Positions 10,664 through 21,664 of a DNA stretch of 64,000 nucleotides are shown here, piece by piece; the first letter of the stretch is position 1, and the number at the start of each line of letters is the position of its first letter. Below the pieces are notes generated by a model. That model saw nothing but the letters and a program-made list of their open reading frames with translations, searched no databases and was not told the origin of the DNA. This DNA comes from Agapanthus africanus (lineage: Eukaryota; Streptophyta; Magnoliopsida; Asparagales; Amaryllidaceae), in contig JASDDO010000026.1 of NCBI GenBank assembly GCA_030015575.1, positions 451,647,096 to 451,711,095 of the forward strand, written 5' to 3'. A program made the position numbers and the translations under genes.

Positions 10664-12890
10664 TGTAGGGTTCCTAGGCATGCTAGGGAGGTCTCACAAG
10701 GCATCGAACATGCCAAATTCAAAAAATCTAGGTGCCGAGAGACCCGACTACGGATCGTTTGCTAGAAAACTAGGCGAAAAAGCTAACTAGTTAACACTTA
10801 ACTACAAGATACGGAAATACAACCTTTGTAGATCCGGTGCTCCACCTCCATAGCTCCGCAACGAGGTCCTCTCCGCTGTCCAAATCAAATCCGGGCTCAA
10901 GCGTCGGCTTCGTCGGAGAATGGGCAAGCTAGGTCGTCGATGTCCATGCCGAAGATGATCTACGTCGAGGCATCGCTAAATCAAGCTCCGACTTCACCAA
11001 GTCAAAAAAACTTGTGAAGGAAACACACTCTACTACTTGGCAAGAGGTAGAGGATGAAGAAATAGGAAGTGGGTTAACTTTAGAATTGGATTTCTCACTC
11101 AAAAACATCAATCACCATTGATGAGGTAATCTTTTCTTCACTTGAAGCAAGGAAGAAGATGAAGAAGAAGAAGAAAGAAATATATGATAAGTTATTTAAA
11201 AACAATAGAAAAATCAAAACTTATCATAAAGTTAACTAGAGTCAAGTGTAGAGAATGAATCATGGTTAGTGGGAATGGTTAGGGTTAAGGATGAGATAAG
11301 AATGGTTGACTTGATCAAAGTTTCATGAAGCTTCAACTAAACTCCAAATTAAGCCACCATTCTTTTCTCCTCTTTTCCAAAATGAATAAACAAATAAATA
11401 AACGAATAAATAAAGGAAATGAAACCCTAACCATTCTTTTAACCATGGTTTAATTCTTTGCACTTAACCAAGTAAACATGTATCATCAAACATGATACAA
11501 TCAAATGCACAAAATCATATCGCATATGTAATGCGCACACCCGAGTGAGAAAATCCATTTAAAGTGAACCGATACTAGTTAATGCAAAGTAATATATCAA
11601 ATATATAATTATGCATTAAATAATTAAATCAACACTTGATTCAATGACCCGGTCATGTCGCACACAACCGACTAGTATATAATGTATCGGCTTATCAAAT
11701 CAACCTTTGATTCGATAACTAGGGTATATCGCATATAACCTAATCGATACATTCATCGCGAGAATGGAATACGGTATCACATACATGCATTATTCTCGGT
11801 CCCGCACATATCTCATATGCGCTCCTATTTCGTTTTGCTTGAGCCAGGAAACCTCTGTGTAGGACTCTAAAGACTCGTCAATACGCCGGCAGCAGGCGAT
11901 GATCATATCAAACACCCACAAGCCGCAAGCGGTCTGCTAAACGTAACGGCCACCCGGGTATTGAGCGATCTGAAGATCGACGAGCAAGCCCGCTCACACT
12001 CCAGTGAATCCGACCAGTAACACTACCGTACAGTCCGGTCTGATCGTCTGATATGTCGCATATCTCGCCTAGGGGTGGTAAACGTCAGACCCCAATAGCT
12101 CGATAAGTCGTGTCGATATGAGGTCTATAACTGTTCGAGAAACTACTGGTAACACTTACCAGTAAATCTCAGCAACCCTGGCCAGGGATTTCCTGTTATA
12201 GCCAATCGAACACAGCGCAACATCAACTGCCTATACCGGGAGAGACGAATCCCCTCCTATCGCTCATTGCCTCCATGTGACTCGGGACTGTACCCAAAAA
12301 CCACCGTTTTGCACGCCCTCTTGGACGTGGTAAGATGGAAATCAAAGCACAGTGGGAACCACACAAGACTCTATGACGATCTCGGGTCAACAGACTACTC
12401 TGTACTAGTGTCACCAGAGAACTGCCATCTGACGTGAGGTATAATACCATCTGGGAGTTCTCGGTGAGTCCGTCCAGTGTACCCAGTCTCTACTGAGCAC
12501 CCGTATATCATCTCTGATGTCAAACACCAATGGATATGGGATCATCCATCGCCCATCTATATGGGTCGAGAAGGTATACGCTAGTCTACTCTGGTATATC
12601 GATGCCCCGTCTCGATACACCCACGACTAGGGACTTTGAAGGATGTACTTATGGACTACCATGTCCCCACTAGTATGATCCGCATCATAGTCCAGGTAGT
12701 CAAGTACACATCCTAAGGGATTTACCAACATGTAACAGAGAGACAATCAGCATACACGTTAAGGTAAAGATCAACCAGATAGCATACTATCATGTCGAGC
12801 AAGAAAGTCCTCCTTATATACGTCCCAGCATCCACTACAATATACATCCTATGTACAGTAATGGCCTCTAGGGCATACATATAACTAACA
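10664..12890 (-). repeat. COP-B2 5' LTR (2227 bp)
   Basis: Bounded by TGTAGGG at 10664 and ACTAACA at 12890 (TG...CA on the element strand: TGTTAG...CCTACA). It is closely similar to the two COP-B1 LTRs throughout. It includes direct repeats of ATTTAATC/AATCAA type near 11620-11720 and a TTGACTTGATC box near 11305. Non-coding. Confidence 0.93.
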
Positions 12891-13330
12891 CTTTCACCAT
12901 ACCTGATCAGTTCTGGCTTGCATGTTTGGTAGTCGCCATTTACTTGGCTAACGATCAGCTGGGAGTCTCCATATATGAGGAGGTTTTCGATCCCCATGTT
13001 GACAGCAATCTCGAGACCTGCTATCAAAACTTCATACTCGGCATCATTGTTTGTTCTTGGCTCTGTCAAGGAAAGGGTAAAACGCATAATCTCTCCTTAT
13101 GGAGTCACGAAGATAAGGCCCACCCCGTCTTTAATCATGGGGGTATTTTGCTTTCGCTTCTTCAAGGAGGATGCTCCATCGAAGTAGAGTTCCCATCGGG
13201 TATCACTTCCTTCTTTCTCCCCATTGATTGCATCAAACGCGTGTTCATCTGGCAACTCACGGTTCAAGGGAGAGTCGGCAGGTATCGGATGCTCATCGAG
13301 AAAATCGGCGATGGCCTGGCTTTTTATTGC
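12891..13330 (-). pseudogene. TATG second (archaeal-type) RNase H, truncated
   Basis: The minus strand encodes WELYFDGASS (Asp codon near 13180), then after TAA at 13099-13097 continues in frame with NNDAEYEVLIAGL and IYGDSQLIVSQVNG, ending at RYGES where COP-B2 is inserted (12891). The Asp-Glu-Asp catalytic set of this RNase H is therefore visible, but the frame has a stop and the fourth acidic residue and integrase are lost. A 14-residue basic insert (LKKRKQNTPM...) follows DGASS and is unlike the usual family pattern. Confidence 0.88.
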
Positions 13331-13840
13331 CTTGAGGGGTCGATATACTATCGAGAACACCATCAAGAGGAGGGCCCATTTGGCAAGCCTTCCCGTTAGC
13401 ATGGCTCTTGACATCAAGTACTTGAGAGGATCCACTTTTGATATGAGTTAGACCTTCTGTGCCAAGGCGTAATGTCGGAGCTTTGTTACTGCGAAGATCA
13501 GTGCTAGACAATGCTTTTTAATGGGGGAGTAGTTATTTTCTGCCCCCAGGAGAACTGGACTAAAATAATAGAGAGCTCTCTCCTTTCTCTGGTCGTTCTC
13601 TTGTGCCCATAGCGCGCCTAAAGAACCTTCATGGGCTGTTGTGTACAGGATGAGGGGCTTTCCCTTGACCGATGTGATCAGTACCGGCGGGTTCTGCAGT
13701 TATTGCTTGATTTTGTCCATTGCGCTTTGGCATTTACGATCCCAAACGAACGGGGCCCCCTTCTTCATTAGATGACTGTAAGGACGACATTTGCCTGAGA
13801 GGTTAGCTATGAACCGTCGGATATACGCGAGATTTCCTTA
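13331..13840 (-). pseudogene. TATG RT connection and first RNase H remnant
   Basis: The minus strand gives NPPVLITSVKGKPLILYTTAHEGSLGALW-type sequence in pieces (LILYTTAHEGSLGALWAQEN), YYFSPVLLGAENNYSP and LALIFAVTKLRHYAL, then DPLKYLMSRAMLTGRLAKW. This is the gypsy RNase H and its junction to the second RNase H. All pieces lie in the RT frame, with stops at 13840-13838, 13702-13700 and near 13450. The usual catalytic Asp before the AHEGSLG segment (family ASD) is not present. Confidence 0.85.
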
Positions 13841-14560
13841 GAGAGACCGCAATTGCTTGAGAGTTCTTGGCGAAGGCATTTCCATAATCGCCCTGATCTT
13901 CGACGGGTCTATTTCGATGCCCCGGTGTCGCATGATGAATCCTAGGAATTTGCCTGAGGAAACTCCAAACGCGCATTTCAGAAGGTTCATCTTCAGATTA
14001 TATTTCTGAAGACGCTGGAACACTATTTTCAAATGCTCCCAGTGTTCTTCGTATGATTTACTTTTCACCACGAGGTCGTCGATATAATATTCAACAATCT
14101 CATGTACAAGGTCATCTAAGATCTTTGTCATGGCCCTCTGGTAGGTCGTGCCAGTGTTCTTCAGACCGAATGACATCACTTTGTAGCAGAATGTGCCCAG
14201 TGGAGTCTGGAAAGCAGTGTGCTTTTGGTCTTTAGGATGCATCTTGATTTGGTTGTACCCTGAGGATCCGTCCATGACGGAGAAGACTTAATGGGTGGAT
14301 GTGTTATCGATCATTAACTCGGTGACAGGCACTGGTAAGTCATCTTTCAGACAAGCTTTGTTGAGATCCCGAAAATTTACGTAGATGCGTACTGTCCCAT
14401 TTTTCTTCATTACCGGAACGATATTGGTGATCCAGTCGGGGTATTGAACTTCTTGGATGAAGCCGGAGTCAATTAGCTTCTTGACTTCGGTATTGATACT
14501 CATCTCAAGCTCGAGCCGCATTCTTCTTGGCGCCTATTTGACTGGCTTGACATCCGGCGA
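13841..14560 (-). pseudogene. TATG reverse transcriptase
   Basis: The minus strand reads VK-stop-APRRM, LIDSGFIQEVQYPDW, VPVMKKNGTVRIYVNFRDLN, then after a stop at 14290-14288 MDGSSGYNQIKMHP (motif A Asp kept), SFGLKNTGTTYQRAM and YYIDDLVV (catalytic YxDD box at 14086-14075), ending FLGFIMRHRGIEIDPSKIRAI. Order and spacing match Tat-lineage RT. The stops (14536-14534, 14290-14288, 13840-13838) are all substitutions in one frame, so the domain decayed without indels. Confidence 0.93.
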
Positions 14561-15460
14561 TATCGCTAGTTTATGCACAGCTATCTCTGGGTCTAATCAC
14601 GGCATCTCGGAATAGTTCCATGCGAAACAGTCTTTATACTGCATAAGCACGTCTTTTAACATGGCTACCTGTTTCATAGACAGCAGCTCACTGACGAACG
14701 TTGGCCTTGGCTCGTTGCCGTCCCCAAGTCGATTTTCCTCAGGTTGTCTGCTGTGGTGTGTATCCCAACTTCCAGCTCTTTTGGCACCAGTGGAAATTCC
14801 GAGATCACCTCGTTCTCATCTTCATTTACGAAGCACTGGGAGAGGTCGTCCATATTCTCGTGCTCTCCCTCTTTTGAGAATGTTATCGTATGGCAGGTAC
14901 GAGCTCATTTCCAAGCTCGATGCTGATCTAAACTTTCCCTCAAAGTATAGGTTGCTCTCGGCTCATGCTTTCGTGGCAGGGTTACCCTCCAACTGTCGGA
15001 TGGAGCAAACCTGCCTTGCTGATACTGATCTTCAACCTAGTCTTTGAAGGTGATGCAGTCTTCAAGAGGATGTCCCACTACTCGGTGGTAGGAGCAATAA
15101 TCCGGGTGATGGACTTCGTTTATTTGTTCGGGGCACTGAGATTCCGGGAGCACCATCATTTGATATTTCATAGTATGGTCGAAGATTTTCCTTATCTTGT
15201 CTTGAGGGAAAGGGTACTCCCGACCCATCTTCTTCATAAAAGACGGGTTCCAGCTGACTTTTTCTCGCTCGCGTGGCTTCTTGGATCTGCTTCGCTGTCT
15301 TTGAACGACGTCCCCATTCTTCACCTTGATTTTGCTTCCACATCGGGCTTTTTTCTTGCCACTAGTGCGTACAGTGAGCTGGAGGTGAAAGGGATTGCCA
15401 TCCTCCGTAGCCTGCTGAATGATACGTTGCGTCCTGGCTTTTTTGTAAATAGCCATTTCG
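14561..15460 (-). pseudogene. TATG spacer with a second zinc-knuckle-like motif
   Basis: Minus strand 15456-15037 encodes a basic segment followed by DYCSYHRVVGHPLEDCITFK, a CX2HX4HX4C pattern of the kind normally found in gag. Downstream (about 14900-14750) comes an acidic stretch (DDLSQCFVNEDENEVISEF) before RT. This places a knuckle between protease and RT, a second one in addition to 17592-17350. The frame differs from RT by one, so at least one frameshift lies between. It may be a duplication or a lineage feature; I cannot decide. Confidence 0.65.
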
Positions 15461-15757
15461 CGGCTGTGGTCATCCCGAACCCTTTGACCTGCTTCTCTTA
15501 TTAGCTTGTCAATCCACTCTTCGAATGACGGACTTGATATTCATACGGCAGGATCTTGCTCTGGTTCGACATCAACGCTATATAGAAATGTATTCGCTTC
15601 TCCACCGGTGTTATTTATGGCATGGCAGCTATGGAATCGCTCCCGTTTCTTGGACCAAACATATCCAAGGCCAGTCGTCTCCATTCTCCCGTTGGGCATC
15701 TTTCGCTGAATCCCGGGAACGTTCTAAATCTTTTTAGAACTGGGCTTGTCGATCAGT
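15461..15757 (-). other. TATG degenerate spacer
   Basis: Joins the protease-side frame and the second knuckle frame. The minus strand translates into short pieces with several stops and nothing recognisable. Confidence 0.4.
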
Positions 15758-16840
15758 CTATTCGATAGGTACGCCTTGGCATCTTACTAGCCTTTTTAGT
15801 CCCTCTGTGTAGTAACTGGGCAGACGGATGGGTTGAAGTCTGTCGAGCGCAGGCTCAACACCGTGCCATACTTCATTCTCCACTTTAGTCTCCGTGGATT
15901 GATAGAAAAGGATCGCCTTCTCACTTCTTTGGAGAGAAGGGACGTAGAAGGTCTGCATCTCTTGCACGCTGTATATATCAAGTGCATCAAGTTCTTTGTA
16001 ATGCCGCTGTTGGACCAGGGTAATCCGTAAACTCTGGTCAGCTCCAGCAAAGGTCTGCATTGACGGGTGGACGGAGAACACTGCGTTGGCCTCATCTTCA
16101 GAGTGACTGCCAAAGACCAAAATGGGAGTGGATGGTTCTGGCCTGTTGCCTTGGGGTTGCCGCAAGTAGACCATATCTTCATCCTCTTCGGTATCGCTCA
16201 CAAATGTGCGGATAGTAGCGATGGCTTTTTGCTTGTTCTCCGGTTTGCGATATTTTTCCATGTCTTCAAAGTCTGGTAAGAAGTACGTGGCGTTCTCATA
16301 TTTGCGAACTTCATTCATGAAGAATGGGTTCAGCTCCCCTGTAACCGTGTACTCGAGGCCATCCTTGAAGTACTTCATACACTGATGTTGTGTAGAAGGG
16401 ATGATGTTGTACTCATGTAACCAAGGCCTGTCGAGCAAAGCGTTGTAGCAAGTCTTGTCATCAATAACTTGGAACTTGATGTCAGTGACGAGCAGCCCGA
16501 AGTGTAATGTCAGTATTACAGACCCGAGCGTTTATGATGATTGGGAGTCAAAACCGGAGATGGTAATTTTATCCCGAGCTAGGTGCTGCACATTCATGCA
16601 AATCTCCTTCAACACTCTTATATTAAGAAGGTTTACGGAGGACCCATTGTCGACCAGGATCTTCCCTATCTTGATATCGTGACAATACCCGGTTACATAC
16701 AGCGGACGGTTGTGCTCATACGTTCCGAGAAAGAGGTCTTCATCCCTGAAGGTGATGTCAGCCGTGTAGACTTCTTCCAGCTCGTCTTTCATCTTTTCGT
16801 TTGCAAGGAAGGCTTGAAACTGGTCGGGCTCTTATAACGC
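15758..16840 (-). pseudogene. TATG aspartic protease region
   Basis: Minus strand 16792-16532 encodes ITFRDEDLFLGTYEHNRPLY and KIGKILVDNGSSVNLL, the retropepsin active-site region with DNGS in place of DTG or DSG, as is common in plant gypsy elements with VDxGS. After a stop, 16438-15758 continues in the same frame with MLDRPWLHEYNIIPSTQHQ (the family's RPW...PSTLHQ segment) and an acidic, unrecognised 180-residue extension. Known role: polyprotein cleavage. The stop between the two parts disables it. Confidence 0.85.
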
Positions 16841-17684
16841 CTTGATCAGGGAATCTCGTACCTCTTTAGATAGGAGAAGGGAATCCAAAATACTCAATTG
16901 TGAGGGTATCTTCCTCAGATGGGTCAGGACATTGTAATCCACCTTGTTCTTCTTAGGCGGTTCCTTAGCTGTGAGCTCTTTGGCGACTCTATCATTGAGG
17001 GCAATCTCCTCAGGGACTTTTTCCTTCCCTTCGTCTCTTTTTCCTGAACCTTTATTTGAAGATCCAGGATTCTTTTTAGGAAACGTACGGTTACGCAGCT
17101 GAATGTTGTCACAGTTCTTCATCTCTTCTCCTTTTCAGAGGTGGATTCCTTGAAGAGAGGGCCGAGGGCTATTTCTTCGTTAGAATCGCTCCCGAAGGTA
17201 AGAACTTGAGATTTTTCTCTTGTCGAACTGGTATCAACCATATGACAATTGCCAGCCGTTTCTTCACGCTCGTCTGTCGCGCTTCTCTGTTCCCGACGGG
17301 TTTTGCGCTTCATTCACTTGACGCGTTGTCGATGGGCAACGTATCCCTACTACCACTTCTTGAAAGCATTGCACTCTTCGGTAGGGTGCGTAACCCTCCG
17401 GTGATACAAGCAGTATTTCGGACGCACATCCGGTTCGTCGGGGCACATATTCCCGAAAGCATTTTCTTTGGAAGGCGGCGGCTTCATTCCCATCGACAGG
17501 GTTTTGGCGAACTGCTTCCTTATCTTGATTCTGCTCTTGCTGGTGGTAGGGGTGCTTCGATCTGGTTGAGGTACTTTATGGCTTCTCATCACCGGGGTTT
17601 CTTCAGCTTGACACCGATGCTTAGCCTTTTCGTAAATGGCCGCTTCATATTCTCGGTCAACTTTGCTCTTTTGGAGGGCTTCGT
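16832..17684 (-). pseudogene. TATG gag C-terminal part with zinc knuckle, truncated by TEK
   Basis: The minus strand reads from the TEK junction (17684) through NEALQKSKVD..YEAAIYEK, a basic linker, and KYCLYHRRVTHPTEECNAFK (knuckle, about 17420-17355). After a frame change near 17130 it continues with FPKKNPGSSNKGSGKRDEGK and YNVLTHLRKIPSQLSILDSL..KEVRDSLIKAL, a segment typically found just before the protease. The gag N-terminus lies beyond the TEK insertion and off the window. Confidence 0.83.
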
Positions 17685-17847
17685 TGTAACATTTCAGAAA
17701 AATATAATATTATTTTTGGGAATTTTTATAATTAAATAATAAATATATTGTATATTTTAATAAGGCGGTATAATTAAATACCGATAAATTAGGAAAAATT
17801 TGGAAAATTATAGAAATTACTGAAATTAGTGTGCTTTATGTGATTAA
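17685..17847 (+). repeat. TEK 5' LTR, first part
   Basis: These 163 bp match 47113-47262 plus 60785-60800 closely. The sequence is AT-rich and is broken at 17847 by COP-C. Confidence 0.92.
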
Positions 17848-19868
17848 TGTTGGATATAGTGCCCTCAAAGTCAATTATTGGATCGCAGGCACGCGATTGC
17901 AATGATTGAGGGAGGACCTATACCGGTAGGACAGTCTTACTCAAGATGATAGTATGCTATCTGGTTTATCTTTATCATCGTGTACATGCTTTAGGTGACA
18001 TTACAGGTCACTATTGCACGTTGATAGAGCCCATAGGATTCTTGCTTGACTACCAGTAGTATGATGGCGATCATATACGTAAGGGTTGGGTAGTCTATAA
18101 GCACATCCTTAAAGTGGTCCCTAGTCGTGGGAGTTTCGAGACTGGGCATCGATACTCCATTAGTAGACTAGTGTATACAGTCGAGACCCCGACGAGGGGC
18201 GGTGGCCGGTCTCACAAGCCATTGGTGTCAGTTGTATCACCTAAGATGTATACAGGTGCTCATTGGGTTATGAGTACACCGGACAGGATCCGCCGGGAAC
18301 ATGCTAGTTGGTGTTATACCTGACGTCAGATAGAAGTTCCCTGGTGACATGTGTACAGGTTAGTTCATCGACCTGAGATCATCATTTGTCTCGTGTGAGT
18401 TCCCACTGTGCTTTGATTACTACCCTACCATGGCTCAAAGGAGTCGTGCAAACAGGTTTAGTTGGGTACAGTCCCGAGCCATATGGAGGCAGTGAGCGGA
18501 TCGACAGGGGTTTCGTCTCTCCCGGTATTGGGGGTGAGATCGCGCTGTGTCTAGGAGAGCCATTACACGAAGTCCTTATCCAAGGCAGGAGATTTACTGG
18601 TAGGTATTCCAGTAGTATCTCAGGGTGTTCTGGGCTACACTCCGACACAACTTGTACCGCTTTTAGAGGTCTGACTTTTACCAACCCCCTAGGCCCGACA
18701 TGCGATGCTCATAGACGATCGGACCGGACTGTACGGATATTGTCACTGACAGGCTCAGTAGGGTGTCAGGATGAGTTCGCTCATCGACCTCCCTTTTGGT
18801 CAATACCTGATAGCCCATTACGTACGACTAGTACCTCTGACGTGCTAGTAGTTAAATCCACAGCCAAAGTATTGACGAGTCTTTAGAGTCCCCCAAAGAC
18901 AGTTTCTCAAGTTTCGGGCGAAACGTTGTAGAGGCCATATGATATATGGCAGGGTTCGATCATATACGTGCGGTAGTGTACGGATCATGATCGGACGGAT
19001 CATACTAGTGGGCTTTGGTTTAAGCCGGATCCTAGTATTAGATTTGTTGGATTACTTTAGTCTCATCGTATTCGCATTCAGTCGGAATGCGGATGCAGGT
19101 ATGTATATACAGGTGAGGGGTATCCTTGTGATCCGTCACGAGTTTACTTTAGATGTTGCCGTATCTTTTTATTGTTGTAAACATTTGGATTAATGTTTAA
19201 AAATAGAAATTGTGAGCTTAAATCATCATTTTGTGCATTTAATGTGACATAGACTTCATTAGTGACTCATGGTCTCTTTTCTTGTGCTAATGTCACATTA
19301 TTTGATTGATTTTGTGTTGATATGATAAGAAGAGAGAGAGAGAGGGCTGCCAAGAGGGAAGTTTGGTCTTGTATTTTTTACTTCTCACTCTCTCATTTCA
19401 TCATAAGAACCCAAGAAAAGAAAATGCTTCTTCTTCTTCTTCTTCTTGCTCTAGCTCACAACCTCCATTAATGGCATCATCTCTAACCTCCATCCATACA
19501 ATGGATGCAAGAGACAAAGTGATCACACTCATTCTCTACATCGCCTTGGACACGTCGGCTAGCGAACTTCGTGCCCGAGTTGCTTCGGATGAAGCGGGTG
19601 CCCGTAAAAAGACTCGATGATGCGGTGCCCTTTCTGACGAGGAGATCGAGACCGGTGATGCCGCGAGGAGCTTGGGATGGTGGTCAAAGACCGAAGGACA
19701 CGGATCGATCGGTATAGCCTTTCCAACCCTTATCTAGTTTGCTAGTTGTAGGTTAGTGGTTCTATCCGGGATTAAAGTCTACGATAGCGCCGGTTTCAAG
19801 TTTTGAAAAAGTTTTCGTTTCCTCATTTTGGCCTCGGACAGACGGCCGGGGCGCTACCGTAGACTTAC
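17848..19868 (+). repeat. COP-C 5' LTR (2021 bp)
   Basis: Starts TGTTGGATATAGTGCCCTC and ends GACTTAC. The 3' copy ends GACTTACA, so this copy seems to have lost or changed its last A. It contains GA and CTT microsatellites near 19331 and 19429. The ORF-like stretches at 18386-18886 and 19363-19620 also appear in the 3' LTR and are judged non-coding. Confidence 0.93.
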
Positions 19869-19869
19869 T

Positions 19870-19881
19870 TGGTATCAGAGC
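19870..19881 (+). other. COP-C primer binding site (tRNA-Met type)
   Basis: TGGTATCAGAGC starts one base after the LTR end. Confidence 0.92.
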
Positions 19882-20081
19882 CACGCCATTAACCTTTACT
19901 AGCTTGCTCTAACATGTTTAAAACATCGATCGAACGAAATTTTCCAAAACCGCATTTCCAATTCTGAAGTTTCTGTCGAATTTTTTTATCGTCAAAAAAT
20001 TATTTTGAGTATTGCAGAAAATCAGGCAGGCTTTTTGAAGAGATCTGAGAAAATTTGGTACACTGATATCCCTGTAGCGCC

Positions 20082-20122
20082 GTGGAACCGCGGCCATACC
20101 CACGTTTTGGCCGCGGTTCCGC
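20082..20122 (+). other. GC-rich leader hairpin, COP-C
   Basis: Arms GTGGAACCGCGGCCA (20082-20096) and TGGCCGCGGTTCCGC (20108-20122) pair over 15 positions with one T-G wobble and an 11-nt loop. It is 214 nt after the LTR end, almost the same distance as in COP-B1 (204) and COP-B2 (203). Confidence 0.85.
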
Positions 20123-20909
20123 CGCAGTACTGTAGCAACACTGCACCAAATTTTCTGAGGTGGTCTCTGAATTGGAATTGGGGTTTCTGGTAATTTTATT
20201 TTTGGCCCAGATTATTTTGAGTACTGCGTATTGTGCTTGGGGCCCACTTCGGGAAATTTTGTCGATCGGAAATTTTAAACATGTTAGTTCATAGTATTTA
20301 CATTATATCTGCGACCGTGAATGTCATTTGATCGGTAAATCTTGTCTAATTGCTATAGTTCTTTTAGACGGATTTGCGAACGTGACATTCACGTTGATAT
20401 TCTGTGTTGTGCTGTGATGTTGCGGATTTGTCGTGGTGGATAGCATGGATGCAATGGTAGTACATTTTGGTTGTATTTGTACATTTGATATTGCGGGGCG
20501 AGCGTATGACTTGTGGAATGCCGTCACTGCCTGTTTGTATATTATTCTTTTGGGCACGACCGGGCTGAGGTCGATGTACCCGTTGTATATATTTTTACTT
20601 TCTGTACTAGGATTACCCCGCGGTGGGTTGCACGGATAGCCGGGTTCTAGAGGGCAACTGGCCCGCATCTCATGGCTTTGAGACGGAGGGGGCTTCACTC
20701 TAGAATTGGCAGGCTACTCGCCGCACTCATAGGGGGTATAGGTTGACCCAAGGAAGGGTGCTCAAGTTACCGGATTCCGTGAAGTGCTGGGTGGTCCATT
20801 CACTTTGTTGAAGGGGGTTGCCTCGCTTCAGGTTTTGGCGGGTAACTTACCACGCCCGTAGGGGTCTAAGATTTCATTGCATAGGCTATCCACACGAGCA
20901 AGGGAACGT

Positions 20910-20939
20910 CGGGTTTCAGTAGCGGCTCTATGAAACCCG
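20910..20939 (+). other. Leader hairpin CGGGTTTCA/TGAAACCCG, COP-C
   Basis: A 9-bp perfect stem around a loop containing CGGCTC. The counterparts in COP-B1 (27171-27204) and COP-B2 (8888-8921) keep GGCTC in the loop but have CCGTGTTTT/AAAACACGG as stem. Confidence 0.7.
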
Positions 20940-21356
20940 GGGATCCCAGATTATTTGTATTGTTCTGTGATGCTTATTACATTTCTGTGATGTTGTATTT
21001 TATCACGCCTTGAGCGATTATTATATATTGATATATATACTGGTAGATGTTATATATGTTTTAGTCCCGCGCTAGTCTAGTCCCCGCTCTGTCATTAGTT
21101 AAGTAACCTAACGGGTGATGACGGGACCCAGTGGCGAATGCGGATGGCATATACGTACATCATATTTTCGTTCTTTTGTGGTGTGATTAATTGATGGGAC
21201 TGCATTGATTCGGATAAATGCAAGCTAAACAAACCTATTCTGATGTTGTTGGGACATTTTTCAAAAAGCTGTTATTGCAAGGACGTTCTCTTTTGTTTTG
21301 CATCGTGGTATTCGGTTATAAATATCCAGCACCTTAGTTGACGAGGCAAGGGCCGA

Positions 21357-21515
21357 GATCCCTTCACCGGGAGTGACCCCTTGGACAGAAGTTTGCGTCA
21401 GGGTAAGAACTTCACTATAGCCGATTGCCTTTTTCTTTGCATCGTGGTATTCAGTTGGAATATCCTGCACCTCATTCTACGGGGAAAGAGCCGAGATCCC
21501 TTCACCGGGAGTGAC
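21357..21515 (+). repeat. Two copies of the conserved 21-bp core, COP-C
   Basis: GATCCCTTCACCGGGAGTGA plus C is perfect at 21357-21377 and 21495-21515, in repeat units about 138 bp apart that are otherwise diverged. It is identical to the four copies in COP-B1 and COP-B2. Confidence 0.82.
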
Positions 21516-21664
21516 CTCTTTAGCAAAGGTTTTCGCTACTATATATTTATAAAAAGTTATGCGGTTCCTTCAACGATATCAAGTTCTTTACGTTAAAGGT
21601 TTTTCGCCAAAAACCAGCCGTAGCCCTCCGTCATTTCTTACGGGTATTATTTAGTATTCGTGCT

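Larger units (their letters stand above)
4480..12890 (-). mobile_element. COP-B2: decayed copia element, minus strand
   Basis: Read on the minus strand, the 5' LTR is 12890-10664, the PBS 10662-10651, the interior 10663-4708, and the 3' LTR starts at 4707 and is cut at 4480 by COP-A. The right end abuts TATG coding sequence at 12891, so COP-B2 inserted in TATG; CTTTC (12891-12895) is the expected duplication, its partner outside the window. It is the same family as COP-B1 and nearly collinear with it. Integrase, RT and RNase H are broken. No gag is recognisable. Confidence 0.92.
12891..17684 (-). mobile_element. TATG: Ty3/gypsy Tat-type pol fragment, minus strand
   Basis: Read on the minus strand: gag remnant with zinc knuckle, protease, a second knuckle, RT, RNase H and archaeal-type RNase H. 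The dual RNase H is the mark of the Tat lineage. It is cut on the left (aRNase H) by COP-B2 and on the right (gag) by TEK, so neither its LTRs nor its integrase are visible. It is the oldest element here and carries several stops and frame changes. Confidence 0.9.

Noticed and set aside
12722..13087. Single 121-codon ORF as a real fusion protein
   Set aside because: Its last part is read-through from TATG RNase H into the COP-B2 LTR across the insertion junction at 12890/12891.
14965..15504. 179-codon plus-strand ORF opposite TATG pol, and 17206-17739
   Set aside because: They are antisense shadows of TATG coding sequence. The second also runs into the TEK LTR.
18386..18886. 166-codon ORF, also at 37941-38441
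   Set aside because: Both are the same stretch of the two COP-C LTRs. No known domain, and similar short ORFs occur across the related COP-A and COP-B LTRs in other frames.
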